Shown here: positions 45,448 to 54,790 of the stretch, in pieces
How positions within the stretch are numbered: position 1 is the stretch's first letter
Layout: each line of letters begins with the position of its first letter
Source: Arthrobacter sp. NtRootA1
GTDB taxonomy: Bacteria; Actinomycetota; Actinomycetes; Actinomycetales; Micrococcaceae
DNA: 64,000 nucleotides
Direction of reading: 5' to 3'
Assembly (NCBI RefSeq): GCF_019976975.1
Contig: NZ_AP024630.1
Location: 682,001 to 746,000, forward strand
Position numbers and translations under genes: made by a program
Notes under the pieces: generated by a model
What the model was told of the DNA's origin: nothing
The model's input: only the letters and a program-made list of their open reading frames with translations
Databases searched by the model: none

Positions 45448-46278
45448 CTATTGACGTGGTTGGCATCTGGGACAGAAGTAGATGTCCCGCTCCTCGGTTC
45501 CATCCGGCGCTGCGAGGACATCGCGACGAATAGGTGTCCCGCAGCGCCTGCATGGCTGGCGAGCCCTACCGTAAACCCAGTAGCCGGGTCTCATCGCCCG
45601 GGGACCCAAGGTGGTCCGCAGGCCTGGGCCCAGATTCTCGCCCAGGAGTCTCTTGGCATCGTTGACGGTCTTGGCGAGATCCGGCACCGAGCCCACAGGC
45701 AATGCGGGGTGGATTCCGGAAAGGAAGCACGCTTCGCAGCGGTAGATGTTGCCGATCCCGGCCAGCTTCCGCTGATCGAGCAGGGCGTAGCCGATGGGGA
45801 CGTCAGGTTCAGCTTGGAGCCGGCGGAGGGCTTCTTCTTCATCCCAGTCAGGGCCGAGCAGATCAGGTCCGAGATGCCCGACGATCCGATCTTCCTCGCT
45901 GGTTGGCACCACCTCGAGAATGCCCAGCGAGAACCCGACCGCGTCAGCGGAAGCCGTTCGTAGCACGCAACGCGCGGTGTGGCCTGGCTTGGTCCAGCGG
46001 CCTCCCGGCGGGTAGACCATCCAACTGCCTTCCATCTTGAGATGGGAATGGATGGTCAGCTCGCGGGGTTTCCTGCTCGCGCCGGGTTCCTCGTCGGCAG
46101 GTCCCACCAGGCGCATGAGCAGGTGTTTGCCCCGGGGAACCACCTCGGTCATTGTCCAACCCGCAAGGTTCAGGGTGGCGAAGCGCGGTACCCGGAAGTC
46201 TGACGCTGTGATGACCTGTCCTGCCAAGGCGGCGTTGAGGCGCGAGGCAGCACGCCAAATGGAATCTCCCTCAGGCAC
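45448..46278 (-). CDS. nei: DNA glycosylase/AP lyase, Nei/Fpg family
   Basis: A 276-residue base-excision repair enzyme. The GTG at 46278 gives V/M-PEGDSIWR, placing the catalytic Pro and Glu at positions 2 and 3 after processing. LTIHSHLKMEGSWMVY and the C-terminal zinc finger PCRRCGTPIRR...YFCPRC (CxxC...CxxC) are present. It removes oxidised bases and nicks the strand. Its start overlaps the end of lhr by eight bases, so both are translated as a unit. Confidence 0.9.
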   Translation of the reverse strand: MPEGDSIWRAASRLNAALAGQVITASDFRVPRFATLNLAGWTMTEVVPRGKHLLMRLVGPADEEPGASRKPRELTIHSHLKMEGSWMVYPPGGRWTKPGHTARCVLRTASADAVGFSLGILEVVPTSEEDRIVGHLGPDLLGPDWDEEEALRRLQAEPDVPIGYALLDQRKLAGIGNIYRCEACFLSGIHPALPVGSVPDLAKTVNDAKRLLGENLGPGLRTTLGPRAMRPGYWVYGRARQPCRRCGTPIRRDVLAAPDGTEERDIYFCPRCQPRQ

Positions 46279-49200
46279 GGATCCGCAGCCCCTTTGGGGT
46301 TGAGTAGGCTCCGGCGGCCGCAAGCGCAGCAGCAATCGGCGTGTCCAGGAGGTCGTGACCGTTGACTTTTTCCATGAAAAGTTTGTCCACCGCTCCGCGT
46401 CGCACCACGTCTACCAAAGCTTCGGCAGCGACCGCCAGGACGGCGTCATCATGGCTGAAGGTGAGAAGAGTCTTACCGCCGCGCTCAACATAAAGGACCA
46501 ACGCGCCGTCGACCATCACTACCAGCGCACCGGCCTTTCGTCCGGGGCGGTGTCCGGAACCGGCGTCGACGGACAGCGCCGGCCAAGGCAACGCGGCGCC
46601 GTAAGGGTTGGCCGGGTCCGTGGCTGCGAGTGCCAAGGCTGCGGGTTCTGCTTTGGTGATGCGCGCATCTTCGGTGAAGGAACGGAGCCTGTCCACGGTT
46701 GCGGAGACGGCGAATTGGGCCGCTCCCAGATGCTCGATGAAGTAGCCACGGCGGCAACGCCCGGCTTCTTCGAGCCGGGCCAGAACTTTGTACATGAGTC
46801 CGAAACCGCCAATGATGTTCTCGGCCATGACCGAGCCCCGGGTGACCACGCCATACCGATCCAGCAGAAGCTCGGCGGTGCCGCGTGCATGGATGGTCGG
46901 GTCAAGTTCGGGCGAAGGCAGCGCAGACCAGCGTCCTACCGCTGATGGCGGGGCGGGAGCGGTGCCGGAGACAGAACCATAGCGCCCACCCGTTAGCCCG
47001 GGGGATCCCAGAAGGCCCGTACCGTGGGACCGCCCCAACCTGCTCATTCTCGGGGCACGGGCCCGAGGTGCCTTGGCGACCTGCCGGTGCGCTGTGCGCC
47101 CACCGGCGATCATGGCCCGCACCGGCGCAAAGGTGTCACCCGTGACGCGGCCGGCCCACACCAGATCCCAGAGCGCCGAGACCACGGCATCATCGCTCAA
47201 CACAGAGTCCATTCCACCCGTCACTTCAGTGAGTTGGCGGAAGAAGTAACCGCCTCCTGCCCCCAAATAGTCCAGGAGCCGTTGTTGGGCGTCGCCGGGC
47301 TCGAAGTCCGGAGCAGGATTAAGCGTCAGCTCGGCGGAGTCGGCCACGTGGAGGCTGATCCACCCGTCATTTCCGGGCAAGGCCCCAGCCCCGGACCACA
47401 GCAACTCACCGGCGGCCATGAGTTCGTCCAACATGGCTGGTTTGTAGTCCGCCACGCGGCTTGAGAGCACCAATGGCTCCCATGCGGAAGCGGGGATGGG
47501 AACGCCTGAGAGTTGATCAACCGCCGTGATGATGCCGTCGAGCCCGCGCAATGCCTGGCTCCGGGATTTCCCGGGTGCCGTCACGTTCTGCCATGCCGGC
47601 AGGAACCGCCCATAGGCGGCAGTGTCAACGGGCTCAACCTCTGCGCGCAAGGCAGCCAGAGAACGACGCCGGAGCTTCCGCAGGACCTCGGCATCACACC
47701 ATTCGCTTGACGGCGGTGCCTCGACGGACATGAGCTCGGAGTCCAGCGGCTCCAGTGGGGTGCTCTCCGTCGCCACGGCATGTGGCCGGAACTCGCCCTC
47801 CACAACACGGCCATCGGCAGCGAGCCGCTTCAGTGCAGTATTGACGACGGCGACGCCAAGTCCCAGCCTGGACGCGGCCTCGGCTGCTGTGAATGGTCCG
47901 TGGGTGCGCGCATACCGTGAGACGAGGTCGCCCAAGGGATCGTGGACGGGCTCAATGAAGGCGAGCGGCACGCCCATGGGCAGAGGGACACCAATGGCGT
48001 CGCGCAGCCGGGCGGCATCTTCCACCGCCGCGAAACGCTCGACGCCGCCGATCGTTACCTTCAGCGCCCGGTTGGCTTTCTGGAGAGCGGCCAGGTGCGA
48101 GCCCGCGTCCGGCCCTTCTTCAAGGCGCTCCGCCACTTCCTCGACGCTGAGCGGACCAAGGAGCCGGAGGAGGTCAGCGACACCTTCCATTCCGCGCACG
48201 CGACGGTCCGGTACCAGCCGCTGCAGCTCGCGTTCCGTGGCATCGATGACCGCGGCGTCAAGAAGCTCGCGCAGTTCCACTCTGCCCAGAAGCTCATTGA
48301 GCAGCGTGGAATCCAAGGCCAGCGCTGCGGCCCGACGCTCCGCCAAGGGGGAATCGCCTTCGTAGAGGAACTGGGCTACATAGCCAAACAACAGGGACTT
48401 CGCGAAAGGTGAAGGCTGCTGGGTGGTGGTCTCCACAATGCGCAGTTCACGGCGCTCGACTGATGCCGCAATGTCCTTGAGGGCGGGCAGATCATAAACA
48501 TCCTGCAAACATTCGCGGACGGTTTCCAGCACGATAGGAAAGGAGGGATACTTCCGGGCGACATCCAGTAATTGGGCAGAGCGTTGCCGTTGCTGCCACA
48601 GGGGTTGGCGCTTGGCTGGGTTTTGGCGGGGCAGCAGCAGGGCGCGGGCCGCGCACTCACGGAATCGGGAGGCGAACAAGGCACTGCCGCCCACCTCGGC
48701 GGTGACGATCTGTTCGAGTTCTTCGGGATCGAACAGGAACAACTCAGCACCGGGTGGCTCGTCCTCCATCATGGGGACACGAAGAACGATGCCATCATCG
48801 GCGGCCATGGCTGAACCGTCCAAGCCGTAACGCTGCTGAAGGCGTTGTCCAACGGCCAAAGCCCACGGCGCGTGGACAGGCATTCCGAACGGACTGTGGA
48901 GAACAACGCGCCAGTCCCCGAGTTCGTCGTGGAAACGTTCCACAACCAAGGTCCGATCGCTGGGAACGATGTTTGTGGCTTGCTTCTGTTCTTCCAGGTA
49001 TTGCAGCAGGTTGCCGGCCGCAAAGGCATCGAGCCCACTCGCTTGGCAGCGCTCCATGGCTGGCGCGGGGTCGGCCGCGGAGAGTTCGCGGATGAAGGCT
49101 CCCAAAGCGCGGCCGAGATCCACCGGACGGCCGAGCGAATCGCCTTTCCAGAAGGGCAGCTTTCCCGGTTGACCGAAAGCAGGGGAGACCAAAACGCGGT

Positions 49201-51178
49201 CGTGGGTGATGTCTTCGATTTTCCAGCTGGTGGCTCCGAGGGCAAAGATATCGCCTACCCGCGATTCGTAGACCATTTCTTCGTCGAGTTCTCCAACCCG
49301 GCGACCACCTTTCGCGGCGCGGGCGGAGGCGCTGGGGCCTTCACCATCGGCGTTGGCGGATGAGGATCCTTCAACTTCAGTGCCGATGATGTAAACGCCG
49401 AACAGACCTCGGTCCGGAATGGTGCCACCCGAGGTGACGGCAAGTCGCTGTGCCCCGGGCCTGCCCTCGATGGTGCCTGCATGGCGGTCCCAGATAATGC
49501 GTGGCCGAAGTTCTGCAAATTCGTCGGAGGGATACCTTCCGGCAAGAAGATCCAGTGTGGCCTCAAACGCGGATCGGGGCAGGCTCGCAAATGGGGCCGA
49601 CCGACGGACAGTGCTGAACCATTCCTCGACGTCGATGCTGCCCAGGGCAGTAGCGGCGACGGTTTGCTGGGCCAGAATGTCCAAGGGATTTGTGGGGATG
49701 CTTAGCCGTTCGATTTGGCCGCTTAGCATCCGTTCCACTGTGACGGTGGTGTGAAGGAGGTCAGCCCGGTGCTTGGGGAACAACACGCCCTCGGAGATCT
49801 CGCCCACTTGGTGGCCGGCACGCCCTACACGCTGCAGGCCACTGGCTACCGAGGGCGGTGACTCCACCTGGATGACCAGATCCACGGCTCCCATATCGAT
49901 GCCAAGTTCCAGCGACGATGTGGCAACGACGCAGCGGAGCCTGCCCGACTTCAGATCATCCTCGATCATGGCCCGCTGATCCTTGGAGACCGAACCGTGG
50001 TGGGCGCGTGCCAAGACAGGATCTGCTCCACTCGTGTTGCCGGCCTGCGCCATCATATGCGCCGGGGTCGCAGTGGATACGGGAGCGGTCCCAGCAGACT
50101 TGGCGGCCGGCCCGGTGCCCCAGCTTCCCGAATCATCTTCCTTTTCGGCAGCACCCCACTCACCGCCGGCCGCGGCCAGCATTTGCCGCTCGGCATGGAT
50201 CTCGTTCAATCTGGCGGTTAGCCGTTCAGCCAAGCGGCGTGAGTTGGCGAAGACGATAGTGGACTGCTTGGAGAGGACAAGATCGACAATCTGTTCCTCA
50301 ACATGAGGCCAGATGGATGCTTGCGGCTGAAGCCCCGAGGCAGGCCCGGAGTCAAATGCGCCCGCAGCCCCTTGGAGGTCCGACATGTCCTCCACGGGCA
50401 CAGTGACTGTGAGATTCCAGTTCTTCTTGGACGGCGGAGCAACAATCTCCACAGGGGCCTGGCCGGCCAGGAACTGGGCCACAAGCTCACGCGGCTGCAC
50501 CGTAGCAGAGAGGCCTATCCGCTGGGCAGGCTTTGCTAGAAGGGCATCCAGCCTTTCCAAGGACACCGCAAGATGTGCGCCCCGCTTGGTGCCAGCGACA
50601 GCATGCACTTCGTCAATGATGATGGTGTCTACTTCGCTCAACGTTTCCCGGGCACGGGAAGTCAGCATCAAGAACAGGGATTCCGGCGTGGTGATCAGGA
50701 TGTCCGGCGGGTTCGATAACAGCGAGCGGCGATCTGCCGCCGTCGTATCTCCCGAACGGACGCCGACAATAACCAGAGGTGCCGGAAGCCCCAATCGCTT
50801 GGCGGTTTGCGTGATCCCGATAAGCGGTGCCCGCAGGTTCCGCTCCACGTCTACGCCCAGTGCTTTGAGCGGCGATATATAAAGGACGCGGGTCTTGGTC
50901 TTGGGACGTTTCGCGCGACCCTTTCCGTCGGAGACGGACTCCAATCCGGGCAACGCGTCCGACGGTGTGGAATGCAACCTGTCCAACGCCCAAAGGAAGG
51001 CGGCAAGAGTCTTGCCCGAACCAGTCGGGGCCACTACTAGGGCATGCGAGCCCGAAGAGATGGCGTTCCACGCGCCATCCTGGGCGGGAGTGGGCGCGGA
51101 AAAAGCGCCGAGGAACCATTCCCTGGTTGCTTGGCTGAAACGGCCTATGGCGCCGATGGACGCCTGCTGCTCCTGCAT
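46271..51178 (-). CDS. lhr: Lhr-family ATP-dependent DNA/RNA helicase
   Basis: A 1635-residue superfamily 2 helicase. VVAPTGSGKTLAAFLWALDR (motif I), TPESLFLM and IIDEVHAVAGTKRGAHLAVS (DEVH, motif II), LSATV (motif III) and VFANSRRLAERLTARLNE, then QRVGRAGHQVG (motif VI), define the core. The long C-terminal half holds winged-helix and Lhr-specific domains (LPFWKGDSLGRPVDLGRALG region onward). The length matches actinobacterial Lhr. It acts in DNA repair, possibly on RNA:DNA hybrids. The ATG at 51178 has GGAGGA directly upstream; a GTG at 51196 is possible. Nei overlaps its stop. Confidence 0.96.
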   Translation of the reverse strand: MQEQQASIGAIGRFSQATREWFLGAFSAPTPAQDGAWNAISSGSHALVVAPTGSGKTLAAFLWALDRLHSTPSDALPGLESVSDGKGRAKRPKTKTRVLYISPLKALGVDVERNLRAPLIGITQTAKRLGLPAPLVIVGVRSGDTTAADRRSLLSNPPDILITTPESLFLMLTSRARETLSEVDTIIIDEVHAVAGTKRGAHLAVSLERLDALLAKPAQRIGLSATVQPRELVAQFLAGQAPVEIVAPPSKKNWNLTVTVPVEDMSDLQGAAGAFDSGPASGLQPQASIWPHVEEQIVDLVLSKQSTIVFANSRRLAERLTARLNEIHAERQMLAAAGGEWGAAEKEDDSGSWGTGPAAKSAGTAPVSTATPAHMMAQAGNTSGADPVLARAHHGSVSKDQRAMIEDDLKSGRLRCVVATSSLELGIDMGAVDLVIQVESPPSVASGLQRVGRAGHQVGEISEGVLFPKHRADLLHTTVTVERMLSGQIERLSIPTNPLDILAQQTVAATALGSIDVEEWFSTVRRSAPFASLPRSAFEATLDLLAGRYPSDEFAELRPRIIWDRHAGTIEGRPGAQRLAVTSGGTIPDRGLFGVYIIGTEVEGSSSANADGEGPSASARAAKGGRRVGELDEEMVYESRVGDIFALGATSWKIEDITHDRVLVSPAFGQPGKLPFWKGDSLGRPVDLGRALGAFIRELSAADPAPAMERCQASGLDAFAAGNLLQYLEEQKQATNIVPSDRTLVVERFHDELGDWRVVLHSPFGMPVHAPWALAVGQRLQQRYGLDGSAMAADDGIVLRVPMMEDEPPGAELFLFDPEELEQIVTAEVGGSALFASRFRECAARALLLPRQNPAKRQPLWQQRQRSAQLLDVARKYPSFPIVLETVRECLQDVYDLPALKDIAASVERRELRIVETTTQQPSPFAKSLLFGYVAQFLYEGDSPLAERRAAALALDSTLLNELLGRVELRELLDAAVIDATERELQRLVPDRRVRGMEGVADLLRLLGPLSVEEVAERLEEGPDAGSHLAALQKANRALKVTIGGVERFAAVEDAARLRDAIGVPLPMGVPLAFIEPVHDPLGDLVSRYARTHGPFTAAEAASRLGLGVAVVNTALKRLAADGRVVEGEFRPHAVATESTPLEPLDSELMSVEAPPSSEWCDAEVLRKLRRRSLAALRAEVEPVDTAAYGRFLPAWQNVTAPGKSRSQALRGLDGIITAVDQLSGVPIPASAWEPLVLSSRVADYKPAMLDELMAAGELLWSGAGALPGNDGWISLHVADSAELTLNPAPDFEPGDAQQRLLDYLGAGGGYFFRQLTEVTGGMDSVLSDDAVVSALWDLVWAGRVTGDTFAPVRAMIAGGRTAHRQVAKAPRARAPRMSRLGRSHGTGLLGSPGLTGGRYGSVSGTAPAPPSAVGRWSALPSPELDPTIHARGTAELLLDRYGVVTRGSVMAENIIGGFGLMYKVLARLEEAGRCRRGYFIEHLGAAQFAVSATVDRLRSFTEDARITKAEPAALALAATDPANPYGAALPWPALSVDAGSGHRPGRKAGALVVMVDGALVLYVERGGKTLLTFSHDDAVLAVAAEALVDVVRRGAVDKLFMEKVNGHDLLDTPIAAALAAAGAYSTPKGLRIRA

Positions 51179-51191
51179 TCCTCCATCATGC

Positions 51192-51226
51192 CCCACGGCT
51201 CAGACAGAATAAGCCCGAGCCGTGGG
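51192..51226 (-). terminator. Hairpin after the DUF4232 lipoprotein gene
   Basis: CCCACGGCTC (51192-51201) and GAGCCGTGGG (51217-51226) are exact 10-base complements around a 15-base loop. It lies just after the DUF4232 gene and just before the lhr start, so it may separate the two. Confidence 0.65.
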
Positions 51227-51233
51227 CTGATGG

Positions 51234-51860
51234 TTAGACAGCCTGGAAGGCAGTGATGGTCAGGAGTTTGATGCCCGCGTTGCTGCAGGCATCGTGTTGC
51301 TCAGCGACGAACAGTGACGCAGTGTCGTTGGGCGGGTAGATGCGGTAACCAGCAGCAGGAACTTTGGTGCAATCGCCGTAGTTTCCAGCCTGGGTGTAAC
51401 GCAGTTCAGCCCACGCCGATTTCCCCGGGGCAAGCTCGACCTTGGTGACCGGCGTAGTGGTTTCACGGGTAGCGGGCTCGCCGATAGGGGCACCGTTGGC
51501 GTCGGCCGTCAGGGAGACGCCCGCGAAACCTTCCAAGGTGCAAGGCGTGGTTCCGGAGTTCGTCAGAATCAATTTTTCGTAGATACTTCCGGCAGCGCCG
51601 CCGCCAGTGGAATCAGTGGCGGCAGTCAGGGAATCGGCCTTGCATTGACCTTCGGCAGGTGCTGCGGAGGTGACCGTTCCGGACGGCGAAGGCGAGTTGC
51701 TCGCGCTGGGGGAGGCCGACGTCGGAGATGCCGAAGATGAGGTGGGCGGGGCACTGCTGCTTCCCGCGGGGCTTGGGCTTGGCCCGCAAGCAGCAAGGAG
51801 CAGCAGCGAGGCTGCGGCCGTCGTCGTCACAAGTCCGGTTTTGATGCGCTGAGTCCACAT
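51234..51860 (-). CDS. DUF4232 lipoprotein
   Basis: The protein has 208 residues. A signal peptide with lipobox LAAC is followed by a Ser/Pro/Ala-rich linker (about 30-80) and a DUF4232 domain: GSIYEKLILTNSGTTPCTLE, GFAGVSLTADANGAPIGEPA and AWAELRYTQAGNYGDC. Two or more Cys pairs suggest disulfides. The family is secreted, of unknown function, and common in actinobacteria. The start is the ATG at 51860. Terminated by a hairpin before lhr. Confidence 0.85.
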   Translation of the reverse strand: MWTQRIKTGLVTTTAAASLLLLAACGPSPSPAGSSSAPPTSSSASPTSASPSASNSPSPSGTVTSAAPAEGQCKADSLTAATDSTGGGAAGSIYEKLILTNSGTTPCTLEGFAGVSLTADANGAPIGEPATRETTTPVTKVELAPGKSAWAELRYTQAGNYGDCTKVPAAGYRIYPPNDTASLFVAEQHDACSNAGIKLLTITAFQAV

Positions 51861-51961
51861 GGGCACCAGCCTTGCGCCGGGTGTGACGTGAGTCAATTGA
51901 GCCACGGCAAGGAAAGCGGATTGGCGTCCGGATCGTGATATTCCGGACGCCAACCACCGTG

Positions 51962-52699
51962 TTACTTGGCGTCGACTTTGGCTGCTGCTGTCTTTGCTGA
52001 CCGGCCGCGGAAGAATGCGGCGCCGCCCAGGCCCAAACCGGCGATACCGGCAATAAGGCCCGCCCAGCTTCGCGCTTGTGATCCGTCGTCGGTTACCGAT
52101 GACGCCTGCTCTGTTGACACCGCGTTTGCTGCGTGGTGGTCACCTTCGGCTTCGGCAGGTGTGATGGTGACGGACGGGGCCGGGGCTTTGAGATCGTGCT
52201 CGTCCTGTCCCTCCTTCGGGATCTCCGACCAGTCAGTCTGGCCCTGCTCGCAGGTCTGCAGCGTCGGGAAATAGAGCGTCTTGCCGGCGGCGTCGGGCAG
52301 CTTGACCGAGAGAACCAAAGCATCACGAAGATGTGGATCCAGCGGGGCCTTGGCTGTGTAGACGATCTGGCTGGTCCGTTTGGTGATGGTGGTGCCATCA
52401 GCCAACTTCTTCGGCCCTGGCAACGTCTCCGTCACCTTCTCAACCGTCCAGTTTGGGTTGACCGTGGGCTGGGCATCGGTCAGTTCCTCGGGCAACGAGA
52501 TAGCGACTTTTGTTGTGCCGAACGTGTCGCAGCCGTGGGGGATGCCGAACGTCAACAAGGCGTACGAGTTCGCAGCAGTCTTGTTCGGATCTGCCGATAC
52601 GTGTGCAGATGCTCCGGCAAGACCGGCCATCATCAGGGCAGCGGTTCCGCCAGCGGCAGCGGTCGAGGACAGGGTACGGCGGAGGGCGGACTTCTTCAT
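51962..52699 (-). CDS. YcnI-type copper-binding membrane protein
   Basis: The protein has 245 residues. The signal peptide ends ASA, leaving HVSADPNKTAANSYALLTFG, so the mature N-terminal residue is His, which chelates copper in YcnI (DUF1775). FGIPHGCDTFGTTKVAISLP and the C-terminal helix (about 212-235; AGLIAGIAGLGLGGAAFFRG) with basic tail anchor it. It binds Cu at the cell surface. The membrane gene upstream ends 99 bases before its start. The usual CopC/CopD-type partner is not seen here. Confidence 0.9.
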   Translation of the reverse strand: MKKSALRRTLSSTAAAGGTAALMMAGLAGASAHVSADPNKTAANSYALLTFGIPHGCDTFGTTKVAISLPEELTDAQPTVNPNWTVEKVTETLPGPKKLADGTTITKRTSQIVYTAKAPLDPHLRDALVLSVKLPDAAGKTLYFPTLQTCEQGQTDWSEIPKEGQDEHDLKAPAPSVTITPAEAEGDHHAANAVSTEQASSVTDDGSQARSWAGLIAGIAGLGLGGAAFFRGRSAKTAAAKVDAK

Positions 52700-52797
52700 G
52701 GGATTGCCTTTCGGGGCGCCGGAACTGGCGCGGGTACGGGTTTGTGGCCCGTCACCAAAGGCGTCTGCTGAGTGCGTTGCGCTGGTGCCGGGCGGAA

Positions 52798-53415
52798 TCA
52801 GGGAAGAACGACGGCGGCGGGCGGGCCGCGGCGGCTGTCTTGCCTCAGGTTCCGCCAAGGGCGGGGCAGGAAGACGTCAGGTGCGTCGACGGCGATAGGG
52901 GAGGCGCCGGCGTCGGGCTTGAACAATAGGGTGGGCAGCGCAACCAAAGGGCGCAGCCAGGCCGCCAACTGCCACAGGGCGTCCTCGCCCTTGGCCAGGA
53001 TCACGGCAGACCCGATCGTCGCCAGGATGTGGCCAACCAACATCGCAGTGCCCAGAGTTGTGCCCAACTCATGGACGTGGGGCGTCGCCGTGTAGAGCAA
53101 GGGATTCAGAGGTTCGCCAGCGTGGTGCGAGTTCCCTGGAGCTGTTGCCGTTACTGGACTCAAAGCCGTGAAGGCTTCGTGGAGAGCGAGCTGGCTGGTT
53201 CCCAGCAATGCCGTCATGGCGGTGAAGTTGAGCTTGAAGCGAGTGGCAAGCGTCGCGGCCAATCCTGTCAATGCGACAAGTGCCAACAGAACCGGGATAG
53301 CGGGAAGTTCCCCGCCGCCGATCACGTGAGCCCCAGCTGCCAGAAGCACGATAACGAGCGAGATCGCGCCCGACCGCAGTGCATGGAAGGGTGCCCGGGG
53401 CTGCAATGAGCGCAC
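52798..53415 (-). CDS. Integral membrane protein, putative copper-related partner of YcnI
   Basis: The protein has 205 residues with about five hydrophobic segments (near residues 15-35, 38-57, 60-75, 120-140 and 145-165). The external loop carries NSHHAGEPLNPLLYTATPHV and HELG, a His-rich stretch that could bind metal. Not a recognised CopD domain. GTG start at 53415 has a GGGAGGA site. It precedes YcnI on the same strand. Confidence 0.65.
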   Translation of the reverse strand: MRSLQPRAPFHALRSGAISLVIVLLAAGAHVIGGGELPAIPVLLALVALTGLAATLATRFKLNFTAMTALLGTSQLALHEAFTALSPVTATAPGNSHHAGEPLNPLLYTATPHVHELGTTLGTAMLVGHILATIGSAVILAKGEDALWQLAAWLRPLVALPTLLFKPDAGASPIAVDAPDVFLPRPWRNLRQDSRRGPPAAVVLP

Positions 53416-53553
53416 GGAGTCCTCCCTCGATCGCCTGGCTGGATGCTGTCTGTTGTCAGCGTCTTGATTCTATCGGGAGTTCGGAGCCCGACTGGCCTCG
53501 GATTGGTGCCTATGTGGATACTTTTCGCGGGTGCGGGGATGTTGACTCCGCCC

Positions 53554-54126
53554 TTATTGCGTTGAAAGTTGGCCCTTCGTGCGGACAAATGTTGGTCCTG
53601 GCGGCTCCGGTATGCGGCTGAGATCAGCACCGGGACGACGACGGCGCAGCTCAAGTTTCAGGCTTTCTTCGCCACGCGCCATGGCCCAGTGATGGTTGGC
53701 CGAGAACGCAGGCTTCAGGAGCCAGCTCAGCCTCCGGAGCAGTGGCTTGGCGGTGCTCACCCGCCAGTCGTAGGTGATGACGACTTCAGGGCCGTCCGTC
53801 TCGAAGGTCCAGCGGCCAGTGCCGTTGAGGTCGCCCTCTGCTTTCAGCGCAAATCCGTGGAGGGTAATGGGTTCGGTAACGGTGAGCCGCCAACGCAAGG
53901 TGTATGGGAGCCAGCCCTTGGTGTGGAGATCGAACGATGAGCCCACGCCGTCCGCGTTGCCTTGGGCCACGGGTGTCACCTTGAGGTACACCGAAGGCCA
54001 CCACTGCTTGAGGGTGCCCGCGTTACCGAGGACATCCACCACTTCCTCGGGCGTTCCGGCCACTCTCCAGACCGTGAGGAACTCGTAATCGGTGCTTTTG
54101 CTGGTTCGTTGCATTGACCTGGACAT
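53554..54126 (-). CDS. SRPBCC-family protein
   Basis: The protein has 190 residues. STDYEFLTVWRVAGTPEEVV, LGNAGTLKQWWPSVYLKVTP and LHTKGWLPYTLRWRLTVTEP mark a Bet v1-like ligand-binding domain. It ends with a charged tail, ESLKLELRRRRPG. Ligand unknown. The ATG at 54126 has a CGGAGG site. It stands alone between the copper locus and a lipoprotein gene. Confidence 0.8.
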   Translation of the reverse strand: MSRSMQRTSKSTDYEFLTVWRVAGTPEEVVDVLGNAGTLKQWWPSVYLKVTPVAQGNADGVGSSFDLHTKGWLPYTLRWRLTVTEPITLHGFALKAEGDLNGTGRWTFETDGPEVVITYDWRVSTAKPLLRRLSWLLKPAFSANHHWAMARGEESLKLELRRRRPGADLSRIPEPPGPTFVRTKGQLSTQ

Positions 54127-54204
54127 TGGTGCCTCCGCTGCTAATCGTACCGAGAGGTTGGTCCCGGCGCCTTAGCTTTGTCGCTTGTGGTGCAAACCTA
54201 AACC

Positions 54205-54696
54205 TCATGCGCCGGTTTTCAGCAGATCCTTCATGTCGAAAAGTGCTTCGAGCGGCGCAGCTGTGTCCGTGAGTGGTGTGACAGGGTCTCCGCCGCAATC
54301 TTCAATTCGCTGGGAGTATCGCTCTTGCTCGCCTTCACGGACGACAATCGTCGACGCAGTTCCGCCTGCGCAACCAGGCTTTGGAGCGCGGATGTCCTTG
54401 GTGCGCTCAGGAAGGCTTCGGGCAAGGTCCATCACTTCGGTCCACGTCTCTGCGGGCATGGCAGCAGTTTCCTGACGAAGCACGTCGCCGTAGGAATCGA
54501 CCGTGATGCTGGCTTCCTTGTCAGAGGCCTTGATGGTGTAGCTGCGATGGTATTTGGGCGGAACTGAACTGTCGCGGAATCTGTACTCGACAGTGGTTTC
54601 CGATGGATTCAGCTTGAGGCTGTTAGGGACGGCGCAGGCCGTGAGCATTCCCAGCGAAAATACGGCAATAGACACTAACGCGATACGGCGACGCAT
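54205..54696 (-). CDS. Hypothetical lipoprotein
   Basis: The protein has 163 residues. The signal peptide ends in lipobox LTAC. The mature domain (about 30-163) has a Cys pair (APKPGCAG and IEDCGGD) and no recognised family. Secreted and membrane-anchored. It is co-directional with the SRPBCC gene and divergent from the kinase-like gene. Confidence 0.7.
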   Translation of the reverse strand: MRRRIALVSIAVFSLGMLTACAVPNSLKLNPSETTVEYRFRDSSVPPKYHRSYTIKASDKEASITVDSYGDVLRQETAAMPAETWTEVMDLARSLPERTKDIRAPKPGCAGGTASTIVVREGEQERYSQRIEDCGGDPVTPLTDTAAPLEALFDMKDLLKTGA

Positions 54697-54790
54697 GAAA
54701 TCCCCCTGTGGCGGCCCTATGTGTCACCAGCCTAGCGGGAGTGGGACAACACGCATGTGAATGTGCGGACTGAGACATTAGTCTGCTGGG

